Positions 46,028-55,631 of a DNA stretch of 55,631 nucleotides are shown one piece after another. The notes beneath the pieces are model-generated. The model ran no database searches and was not told the origin of the DNA. It was given only the letters and a program-made list of their open reading frames with translations. A program made the position numbers and the translations under genes. Every line of letters starts with the position of its first letter. The first letter of the stretch is position 1. Origin of the DNA: Stenocarpella maydis (taxonomy: Eukaryota > Ascomycota > Sordariomycetes > Diaporthales > Diaporthaceae); the NCBI GenBank assembly GCA_002270565.1, contig NQMI01000015.1, positions 559,387-615,017 of the forward strand, read 5' to 3'.

Positions 46028-49000
46028 TCAGGGTGGCGACGGAAGAGCTGGACTTGTAAGAGTGTCTGAATCATCGTTAGAACCATTAGAGCAAGTGTTA
46101 AACCAGGTTTGTGCAGAATTCTCTACGGCTTCCGCAAAGAGCATATCCGCTCGGTTGTTTCCGTCCAGGTCAGGGAAGTGTAGACAATGGCCTGTGCAAC
46201 CTCTTGGTATTAGCAGCCGTTAATATTGCTCTGAGCATCATATTCACGGTCAAATTCTCACCTTGTGCAGGAGCATTGTATAATGGGCCTCTGTTGACCC
46301 ATGTGAATGCACTATCACCAGATGGTGTCATACCCTGGTTAATCCAAACGGTGGCATCACCCTTGAACCTGTCCGTCCAGATCAAGTCGGCACGGCCATC
46401 ACCTGAGAACCCTGTTAGGTGTCCTATCTCGGCTACTCATCTCTGTAACGGGGTTTTACCATTGACATCAGCCCACCGGTAGCTAGCACGATCGAAGTTG
46501 TCCGTCCTTTTGAACTGTGGAATCAAATCAAACGAGCCGTCGCGGTTGTGAAGATATCCTTTAGTACGGCCATCTTTCTCCATACACAAATAGTCTGGTC
46601 GTCCATTTCCACTAGACTTATGATCAGAGTGGTGCGGAAGCCGCAAAGCTAGAAGAAGGAAACTTACCTTAGGTCTGACCATCGAACGGCGAGGTCATTA
46701 ATCCCGACTCCTCTCCTCTGGTCACAAGAAAGTTTTGGCTCAGGGTTTCCAATATAATCCCAGTTAAATTTTCCCGTGGACTTGATACGATTCATCCATA
46801 CCTCAACCGCTCCTCCATCTGGATTTGTGTAGATGACTACGAATCGGGTTAATGGTGCAAGTGCAACTCAGCAGACGAATCTCGATAAGGTTAAGAAAAG
46901 CCCAGTGGCCGCATGTTGACCAGCATAAACAGCTCGAATACGTTCGTGATGTCCCTCAGCAAGACCCAGCGAGTGGGAGGGCACTTACTGTCACAGGCGC
47001 CGTCGCCATCCCAATCAGCAAGGTGGAGATCTCTTCGGTCCATAGCTCTGCTGGCGGTGAGATCAAACATGACATAGTCACTCCCCCAGTATGGTGAGCT
47101 TTCTGAGAAAGAATCAAGGGCTTCATAAATGTGCATCTTGCCGTTTGGGTAGATCCACACATAGTCCTGGCGGCCATTGGAGCGTCCCTTCATGTTGCAA
47201 TACCGATCTCCGTCGCCTGGAAAACGAAACTGTTAGCAAAAAAGTAAGACACACCAGATGAGATACTATATTACGTACTTCTCAGCGTCGATCCACCAGT
47301 TCCCTGGTTCCTCCAGACGTTGAATCTATAGGTGTGAGCAGCATCTCGGATTTTGACATGACTTGGCCAGGCTTCACTGCTCTGGGACACTATAGTGATG
47401 TTGTTGATGGGCGAGAGATCATCATCTGAAGAAATCGTGGTGGATCCAGTGGTTTCCTCGACAGAGGATGAAGAAATTTGGAGGCCTGCGTCTGTGGTGT
47501 GTTCAACCCAGACAAAGTCTCTACCCGGCAGAAGGTTAAATGCTTGAGGGTCTCCAAATGCCTTAGCGAAGTGGATTCCACCTCGAGCTCCGGGAATGCC
47601 TAGACCTATGTGTGTCGGGCCAGGACCACGAGCACGGCTTTCCCCGGTGCGCCACGTGGGAGTTAGACCTTGGCCCTCGGCTCCCTTGACACAGCCCCGG
47701 CTGTTGGTCCAAGTCCACTGCAGAAGCCAGAGTCAGCTTGCAAAATATCGACAATATTGGCTGGAAATTATGGGATAATTGAGTTATAGTCAGCCCTGGG
47801 AAGTATGGTACCGAAAAGTGCTACAAGGCACAGACTATGAACAGAAAGACCCTTATAGCATAATAGGTATGGGAGAGCTCAGGCTGCTTACTGTTGTACC
47901 TTGATCGTCCAACCAAAGCAAGTCACTACGGCCCTGACTATGGAATTAGCGATGGAGTCCGAACGAAGGTACCTAGGTAGGTGAATTGTGCGAGATGGTA
48001 CGGAAAGGATCTAAGCGGAAGTGCTGATAATGAACTTACATCACCATTAATGTCACTAAATCGCAAACCATTAATGTCATCCGTGGCATTTACCACGAAC
48101 ACAATGCCCATATCTTGCCATGGATCAGCGAGATCAGCTTTTGCATTCCCTTGGGCGTCAGAAATCCAAAATCTTCAGATGTAAGCCGTCCGTGAACAGG
48201 TCCACTTACACCTTCCAACGTTGCGCCAGCACTGGATCCCGCCTTTGCTGCCGGCCACGCAATAATCGAATCGACCGTCTCCATCAACATCGGCAAGATG
48301 AACTTGGGCTTGCAGGTATCCCTCGCTAGACTTGTACTTGCCCGCGCCCGTATATTCAAACACAAAGTCACCACGGTTAATAGCGACGGAGATCTCACCC
48401 CCGGGGGCGATGCAGATGAAGTCGTCAAGCCCGTCGCCTAGACACCGTAGTCAGGTTAACTGGTCATTTGCGCTTGAGCGTCAACGTGTGTCTAGTTGTT
48501 GCAACGCACCATTCATATCTGCCCATCGTACACCGCGGGCAATGCACGCGTCCGGGATGGTGAAGGTGCTCGGTGTGGCTTCCCACGTCGCTGCACCTTT
48601 GTTCCGGTATACCGAATACAATCGGCCCCCGGATACAGTACCTCCAAACTGTATAATATCGTCAAGCCCGTTCCGAGTAGCAATGGTGGCCAACCAGAAC
48701 GATGTCTCATTTGTAGAAGTGACAGTATGTCTTGTGCCCTGGGCAGAGCTAGAATGGACGTAGACCCCATCATCCCACCCGCTTGGGGATTGTGTGGTTC
48801 TTCGAGTTGATTCTGAATCCCCGTACTGTTTTTCACACGTATTGCTCCCACTGTCGTCGACACCGGGAACATTGGCTGGTGCAGTGAGCTTACCCTCCGA
48901 CTCGGCAGTGTTGATTGCCTTTCGCCAGATGGCTGCCATCTTTACGTAACCTTTATCGTTGGGGTGAGTCTCATCGAAGTAGTCGCCAACGCCCACTCTG

Positions 49001-49836
49001 GTGTCAAAATATTCCGCAACTCCATCCACTGTATTGATATCAGTCTCCACATGAGACAAAGCTGCGAAGCCATTAAACACATACTCTCGGCCAGGACAAC
49101 TTTTTGGCCTCGTGACCGACGATTATCAACGAGAGCGCGATATTGACGGTTGGCTTCTGCCCTGTATCTCTCGACGTCTGGGTCTGTTCCGGGTATCAAG
49201 GTGGACACAATGAGAGTTGTGCCAGGTACATTATTCAAGAGAGTGTCGAGCAGTCCGGCCAGGCGAGCCCCGATATTAGGGATGTCGACTCCGTTCTCGC
49301 AATCATTCACCCCTGCATTTATTAGTACGATGTTAGGCTTGAAGGGCATAGAGAGATTTGAAATATTGCGAATCTGGTCCACCGTATAGCCGGGGACAGC
49401 CTCAACACTCTGAACACATTAGTTAGGCTTATTTCCTCAAGAATATGAAAGCCACCAAACTCACGTTGTCAGCCATATCTCCTTCACTCTTAGACCCAAC
49501 CATGTTGACCATCCAGCCATCCTTTCTGAGTTGATCTCTGAGAAACTTGCGGAACCTGTTTGTGACCGTCAAATGTCAACGAAGATCCCACGCGGAAGGC
49601 AGCCGTCTGTCTCACCCATTTCCAGAAGAGGATCCTCGACCCTGAACGATAGAAGCTCCTAGCGGGAGTACCCGTGCGTAAAAGTTCGGGGCTCGCCTAC
49701 TAAGGGAGTTCGAAGTTGCGTCACGGAACCGGTCATCGTCCCTGAAGTCCGGTGCTATGGAAAAGACTAGTTGGACAGCAAGAACTGACAGAAGAAAAAC
49801 AAGCCAAAGGCGTAATCGGGCAAATGGATAAAGCAT
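46028..49836 (-). CDS. Secreted SGNH (GDSL) hydrolase with C-terminal FG-GAP/VCBS repeats
   Basis: Thirteen exons with consistent phases give 952 residues: 49616-49836, 49465-49555, 49085-49409, 48510-49028, 48212-48437, 48040-48172, 47892-47933, 47279-47717, 46989-47216, 46668-46836, 46460-46611, 46262-46411 and 46028-46191. A signal peptide or signal anchor covers residues about 8-28. The SGNH domain has GASIV (Ser62), NAGVND (135-140) and DETHP (Asp231, His234), the catalytic blocks of CE3-like carbohydrate esterases. From residue about 375, six or seven Asp/Asn-Gly loops follow (DMNGDG 383, DVDGDG 435, DINGD 501, DWDGDG, DLSGNG 796, SGDGRAD 851, DLDGNN 906), typical of calcium-binding FG-GAP blades. 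Probably an extracellular esterase on plant or fungal polysaccharide; the substrate is inferred. Introns 7 and 9 are the least certain. Confidence 0.87.
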
Positions 49837-49933
49837 CAGAGCAGGTCTGTGGCGGCTGTGAACCGCAGCAGTGCGATATTTGAATTCTGTGGTCTCTTGT
49901 TTGCCTAGTAATGATAAATCCCACAGGGACACT

Positions 49934-49941
49934 ATTATATA
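49934..49941 (-). promoter_or_regulatory. TATA-like box of the SGNH hydrolase gene
   Basis: TATATAAT on the minus strand, about 98 bp upstream of the ATG at 49836. It favours that start over the in-frame ATG at 50016, which lies upstream of the box and would place the signal peptide internally. Confidence 0.5.
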
Positions 49942-50016
49942 TTGCATTCTCTGTGAATCCTGAGAGGGGGTTAAATTTTTCGTTGGGAGTGTACCCAAAT
50001 TAGAACTGAGAGGCAT

Positions 50017-52310
50017 CCATCCTTTGTGGGCTAGCCGTTCACGGTTGCAAGACCGGAGGGAACAAGATGCCTAATCCATGACCCCGTAGCTGTGAATGTT
50101 ACGTGCCAAGCCAAGCCAAGCCAACATATGAACATAACAGCAACCAATATACATTGCATCACGAGCTGAGCTAGTGAAGACCGTGTCCTTCGATAGATTG
50201 AAAAGGTAATCTCCTTCTCACCTTGGTTCAAATTCCCCACATTTTCTTGCTAGAGGAGCAGTCACATGACAACATCACCGGTGTCATGTGGTTCGTTCAC
50301 GGGGTGGGCACACCACCTGCTTGGCTGGCATATTGATAACAGAAACATCAGGCATCGCTTAAACGCAGAGAATATATAGATGCACCGAACACCTACGTGG
50401 ATCCCATCGCACTAAGCCAGAGATGCAAGTGCTTCCCTGGCTCGTGCCCAGTATTTCGAGGTGCAGAGTGCAGCGCCACAATGATTGGAAAAACGTGGCA
50501 CAGGCTTAATCATGCTACCAGGAGTGAAGCCACTACAGATTAGTCTGGGTTGTGAGTCCTGCTCAGAGCGGTGTGCAGTTGACAGACGTGTCGAGTCTAT
50601 GCCTAGTTAGATTATATGCATGAGCCTAATACCAAGACTGCCACATAGGATAAATACCTGAATGTATGCAATGCCATAATTCTACTTGTGCAGCATCTGA
50701 ACCAGATCACAAGGACCGTGACCACTGTGATCAGCAGACGCACGGCTTGTTGGTTCAGCAGTTTGCTGGTGAGCCCAGTACACTAAGCGACCCAGTTGAC
50801 AGACGGTGGCATTAACTTTCATGGCATGAAAGAAAATTTCCTGCAGTCTCACCAAGTACGACGTTACTCTCCACGATACAACTCCGGCCCCAGCCCGATA
50901 TTGTTATTATGCTAATCGGAATGGGGGAAGAGCCGGTGGGTACTTCCAAGGCCGCTGGGCGCCCCCCTGACCCTCCGCATGTGACAAGGATCACACTGGG
51001 GGGTGGCGACGTTAATCACAGCCCCGCGAACATACAGCACGTACAAGCAACTTAGCGACCGCATGTAATTACCCGGTGGCAATATATACATATATATATA
51101 TGCAATTTTCCCAGGACCCGACCGTGCGAGGATGCAGTCTCACGGCTCCCATACAGCCGCTCACAATCAGAACCTAGAATTTGTGTAGTGATCTGAGTCT
51201 ACCGCGTCGAGTTCCAGGGATTTTGGTAACTAGTCCTCGTGTGCAAGTATTGGACCCATTCAGGGGCTTTAGTATTGATTCACCTTCTCGACTCCTCTTG
51301 ATTAGACGTCTTCGTCGAATCCCGCTGAACTTTGACGGCCCAAAATAACGAAAGGGATAGATTTTGAATTACCCGCTGCATTCGGTGAAATGTAACCCGC
51401 GTGGGCATGGCATTGTCCTCGGCCGGTGCGTGGGCAATTTTTGGGAGTCCAGTATCTAGGTAATGTAAAACAGAGGTCCAAGGTAGTCTATTAAAGCAGA
51501 GTATTTCCTCTGTGACTAGTTATCGTATTCTGAATATAGCTGTTTTTATTCTCAATTCAATCATAATACTCTTTTCTGGCAGGTTCATCCTCAGGGTAAC
51601 CTCAGAAATAAGAAGAAAGAGCTCCTTTCACATTTTCATAAATGCTCAAAGATCCAGCATTAGAAGATAAACACAATACAGATAACAGTAGGTTTGGAAT
51701 ATGATAGTGACGAAAGAAATGGAATTGAATAAGACATGCAGTTGCCAGTCTAGTACTCCACATAAACCGCCAATGCGAAGGTGGACAGGTCTGCAAACAC
51801 TATGTCAGACCTCTGAAAGATGCTCGGCACATAGCCCATGCTTTGTCTTTATGGTTATTAAACAACTGGCAGAAACCACCTTGTTCGAGCTGGAGCCCTT
51901 TGTAGTGTTCCAAAGACAATGCCAGATAATGAGTTGAAAGCTCCTGTCAACAGTATAAGAATAACTTGATTATGCACGTTCGTTCCGTCGTGATGAACCA
52001 CATCACCCAATCTCTCTATCCTGAAGTCAGTCATATCCACAAGAAACAGTCTTGCCCATCTAAACAGTGGCGGGTGCCAAGATTTGAAACTTAAAACAAC
52101 TTCAAGCGATAACTGATATGTGCTTCTATGCTTACAAGCAGTATGTAGTAGGTACTACTCCCCTTTCCTGATGCCCCCCTCCGGCAGCCACCCATCCTTC
52201 AAACCACCTTAACTAGCGATTTGACACTCTGTATGGAATTGCTATCCTATGTTGGCAGGTCTATTGTGCTGAGGCACCCCCAGATGCATAAACGTGCAGC
52301 TAATTATCGC
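50017..52310. other. Intergenic, no recognisable gene
   Basis: Normal-GC sequence with only short frames and no recognisable domain on either strand. Contains a CCAAG tandem (50104-50122) and a TA-rich run (51083-51101). It probably includes the promoter of the SGNH hydrolase gene. Confidence 0.55.
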
Positions 52311-52315
52311 TTTAG

Positions 52316-52477
52316 TGCCGTGACTGCGGCGAGGTCCAAGAAGAAACTACTATAAAGAAACGAGATTGCCGCAAGAAGTCCTGCGACAAGACTGTCCCTA
52401 CAGGGCCACCGGTCAGGTGTCTGCAGGAGAAGAAATATGAGGCCAATTGCTCATGTCAATTCCCACTGGGCCCCTAG
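52316..52477 (+). other. Candidate last exon of a cysteine-rich secreted protein
   Basis: Open frame of 53 codons starting right after a TTTAG acceptor that follows a GCTAAT branch-like site, and ending in TAG at 52475. It has seven Cys (positions 1, 4, 18, 23, 35, 45 and 47) with many Lys/Glu, and a CRDC...CRKKSC...CSC pattern like small secreted cysteine-rich fungal proteins. No upstream exon with a signal peptide was found, so the gene may be incomplete or the resemblance accidental. Confidence 0.35.
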
Positions 52478-53640
52478 CACTCCCGGAGCTGCCCAGGTAA
52501 TATTTCAAACACCTCTCGCCAAGCTTCCCAGCATTCAACAAATTGTCTACCCAAGTACCTAGGGGAGTAGAGAAACCGAGGATCAATACACATGGATACT
52601 ATCTAATCTATCAGGGCGGGCTCTGAATTGTCCGCATATATTGTTTGTTCTGCGTTGGCTTTTGAACTTTCTAGAAGTAGTACTCGTAGAAGTCCGAGCT
52701 GGCTCTGAATTTATATCCACTTGGTTCTACCAACATCATTCTAAGACTGTCCCTTATGTGATTAGACCAGCAACGCCGGCATGGAAATGGACTATCTGAT
52801 TCAACCAGTATGATAAATGAAAGAGAAATAATTGGGCCCAGTAGCTAGACTTTTGACTATAGGAAGCACTAGCATTGAGCGCACACATCCTTTCCATGCA
52901 CTTGAGCGCGGCATAGAGTTACCCTTATACTGGACATGTGTAGTTCAGTGCCAATGCGTCTGTAAATTTCATGTACAGAGCTTCGTGCGTGTATGTAGGT
53001 GTGAGGCATTACATGGCAGAAGAGGTAAAATCTAGATGTCTGACGGGGATTCATCTTATAATCAAAAACCAATACTTAAATCGCAGTCTGAAACGTGTCA
53101 GTTTTCTGTAAAATCCCTTGGGTTCCGGTCACACCACCGACATCAGGTTAGGGCGCCTTCAACGGCCTGGAAACATGACCACATATTTGATAGGGAGTAC
53201 TTACACCCTGGACACTCCGTGGATGCAAGAACCCATCGATTTTGTTCAGAAGCACTTTCCAAAGGACAAAAAACCATGAGGTGTACAATACATACAAGGA
53301 TACCCAGGATAAGCTCACTGGCTGGATTAAATTGTCTTCAGATGTCAGTAAAGTAGATGCCCATTTCAAAGCGCAGGCAGGGAATCCGTGGGTGGGATTG
53401 CTAGTTAGTGCCTATGGATTCCTAGAGATAAGTTCATCCGGCTTGGTTTGCGTTACGTTGTGGTCGTTGGGCGTTTAATATGTAAGTCGTTAGTGGTCTG
53501 CCAAGACTGGTCGCCAGAGTATACACGGCGCTGGCAGCAAGTTCCGACTAGCCTCATCTGCAAGGCTGCTATAAGGGCCCGTCTCTACACCTTTGTTTTC
53601 CTTCTTCATGACCTTAGCATAATTATATTTCAAATGTATT
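52478..53640. other. Intergenic, no recognisable gene
   Basis: Short frames on both strands (up to 106 codons, 53036-53356) without recognisable domains, signal peptides or convincing exon structure. Confidence 0.5.
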
Positions 53641-55631
53641 ACTAAAGGAATTATAAACTTCTACTGCCTAAGCATATATAACAGACTACCTATAGCTCGA
53701 AATAGATTAAAAATAAACATAATTAATAATATATTTTAAATATTATTATAAAGTACTAGGAAGTAGTCAGGATTAGGGAGTAGATACTTTATTTTCTATA
53801 TAAAAAACGTCTAAACACACCTTACTAAAACCCTTAAACTAGGCTCAAAATAAAAAATTTTAAAGTTTAATTATAAGTATATATTTAATTTTAGCCTTTT
53901 CTAAATATAAGGATTACTAAAGGCCTTAAATATTCTTTAAAAACTATATTTTATTTAACTATGACTTATTATTAGCTAAACTATATATTACTTTTCAAGG
54001 TCTATACTACTTAATAAATGTCTTTTAAGAACTTATTTAGCCTTTTTATCTTCTTTTATTTAACTTTAACCTATATATCTTAAATTTAATTACTTCTAAC
54101 TCTTTAACTTTATTATGATAACTTTTAATATAGTTTATTAATAAGTAGAATAAGTTTATTATATATAGCTATTTGTATTAACTTTAATACTTATTTAATA
54201 CTAAATTAATTGAAAAAAGATGTTATTAATTAATATTAATTAAATTTAAATACTTATTTCTAATTAATGATATTAACTTAAAGAATTTAAAAAATGTAAT
54301 AAAGTTGAAATATATTAAGATTTACATAAAATAGCTGTTTTTAATATAAATAGAGTTATAATAGTTTATATTAGGGTTATAGAAGCAAAGGTAAAGTAAT
54401 AGGGCTATCATGCCTATAACGGCAGGAATAGTTAAATTAAACCTAAGGAGGCTAGTCTTCTACTAAGGACCCTTACTACTTAATAGCTAGTATTTCTAAT
54501 AAGGCCTAATAAGGGCCTATATAATAGTTTAAGTATTTATAATAAGCCTACTTCTAGGCCCATTAGCACTAATAGTATAATAGGCCCTAATAGATTACCC
54601 CTCCTTCCTTAAGACTTATCTTAAATCTTTATTACTTTATAGTTATTACTCCTTAATTACTACTTTATAGTCCTTCCTACTTTATAGTTTACTTCTTTAT
54701 GGTTTACTTCTTTATAGTTTACTTCTTTATAGTTTACTTCTTTATAGTTTACTTCTTTATAGTTTACTTCTTTATAGTTTGCTTCTTTATAGTTCACTAC
54801 TTTATAATTATTATTTTATAATTAATACTTTGTAATACTTATTACTTTTTAACATTTATAGCTTTTATTACTTTATAGCTTATGAGAATTATAAATATAT
54901 ATAAAGTAAATAGATATATATAGCAGGTAAGTTATAAAATAGTAGTATATATGTATTATAAGTTTAAAGAGATAAATATAACTGAACTTACTCTTTCTTC
55001 TTTTTCTTTTCACTTACTCTTCCTCCTTCTTTCTGTTATATAAGAATCCCTTTTTATTACTCCATTGCTTTAAAGTTATTTATAATTTTAAAATAAAACC
55101 TTTAATATATAATCTTTCTTAATAATATTTACGCTATTTATAATATATTGATTATCTTTTCATAATATTTCTATAACGCTTTAAATTATCTTAGCCCAAG
55201 GTAATATATAAAACCCTAATAAATTACCTATTCTTTTAAACAATTATTTAAAGGGCTTAATTTATAAAGAATATACTCTTATAATACTTTTATAATACTG
55301 TTATTATAAGCCTCTTGTCAAGGGTATAGGGCTAGTTAATAGCCGTATAATAATCTTTCTACTATTTTATTAAATACGTATTATATTATTATCATTATTA
55401 ATTAAAAGAAAAAATAATAATTATATAATAATACTTTCCTTAATTAATTTAAGACGTATTAATATAATATTTTATATAAATAATACTTTCCTATATTTAT
55501 TTAGTTTTTATAACTTTTTATTTTTCATTTTTGTTTTATTTTCTTTCTTTAATACTTGTAAATTTATAAGTATACCTCTTAGTTAATAGGTAATAAGATA
55601 GCTTATTAATTCTATATAATATTTATACTTA
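53641..55631. other. AT-rich RIP-like DNA
   Basis: Abrupt switch to very AT-rich, TpA-rich sequence with no recognisable protein. A GC-richer relic at about 54430-54610 contains repeated AGGCC/TAGGCCC words. It is likely an old repeat. Confidence 0.65.
54681..54800. repeat. 15-bp minisatellite
   Basis: Eight head-to-tail copies of TTTATAGTTTACTTC, with single-base changes in copies 2, 7 and 8. Confidence 0.93.

Noticed and set aside
48942..49080. Apparent frameshift in the SGNH hydrolase near 49085
   Set aside because: A 56-bp intron (49029-49084, GTATGT to ATACAG) restores the reading as LAEMDGVAEYFDTRV, so no frameshift is needed.
49836..50016. Upstream in-frame ATG at 50016 as start of the SGNH hydrolase
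   Set aside because: It lies upstream of the TATA-like box at 49934 and would bury the signal peptide 60 residues inside the protein.
1..55631. CRISPR arrays, rRNA, bacterial-type operons
   Set aside because: No regularly spaced direct repeats with unique spacers and no rRNA sequence; introns and transposons show the DNA is fungal nuclear.

Overview
The window looks like nuclear DNA of a filamentous ascomycete (Pezizomycotina). The genes have short GT-AG introns with CTAAC-like branch sites. The gene families are fungal: a hydrophobic-surface-binding (HsbA) protein, a LaeA-like methyltransferase, a UbiA prenyltransferase, a secreted SGNH esterase with FG-GAP repeats, and Fot1/pogo, Gypsy and Copia transposons. 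The window alternates between very AT-rich, TpA-rich transposon graveyards and GC-normal islands. In the transposons nearly all in-frame stops are TAG or TAA at places where a Gln codon fits, and zinc-ligand Cys/His codons have become Tyr. That is the signature of repeat-induced point mutation (RIP).

Layout. 1-2055: AT-rich DNA with one solo Gypsy LTR. 2060-9830: Gypsy chromovirus A (+ strand). 9831-25018: a minus-strand Gypsy composite B, with a complete Gypsy copy C (15782-23117, TSD TCTAA) nested inside it; C itself carries a Copia solo LTR. 25019-35270: a gene island with an intact HsbA gene, a decayed cluster of three genes (methyltransferase, alpha/beta hydrolase, UbiA prenyltransferase) and an intact 2EXR/DUF7730-like gene. 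35276-45630: a second transposon block, made of a Fot1/pogo-like relic split by a solo LTR (TSD GCTAG), a third Gypsy LTR and gag, a Copia LTR with part of its interior, and Gypsy pol fragments that meet across an 11-N gap. 45631-53640: a second island dominated by one intact 13-exon gene for a 952-residue secreted SGNH hydrolase with FG-GAP repeats. 53641-55631: AT-rich DNA with a 15-bp minisatellite.

How the pieces relate. The methyltransferase, hydrolase and prenyltransferase would fit a small meroterpenoid-type cluster, but all three are damaged: in-frame stops, a frameshift, a lost catalytic serine and a lost C-terminus. The Gypsy copies share an extra gene on the strand opposite to gag-pol, between pol and the 3' LTR. 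It encodes a hexacysteine (Zn2Cys6-spaced) N-terminus followed by a charged helical region. Two LTRs 20 kb apart, in opposite orientation, belong to the same U3 subfamily and carry the same 5-bp flank in element orientation (GGAGC). This suggests that one insertion was split by an inversion that moved the HsbA-to-prenyltransferase island.
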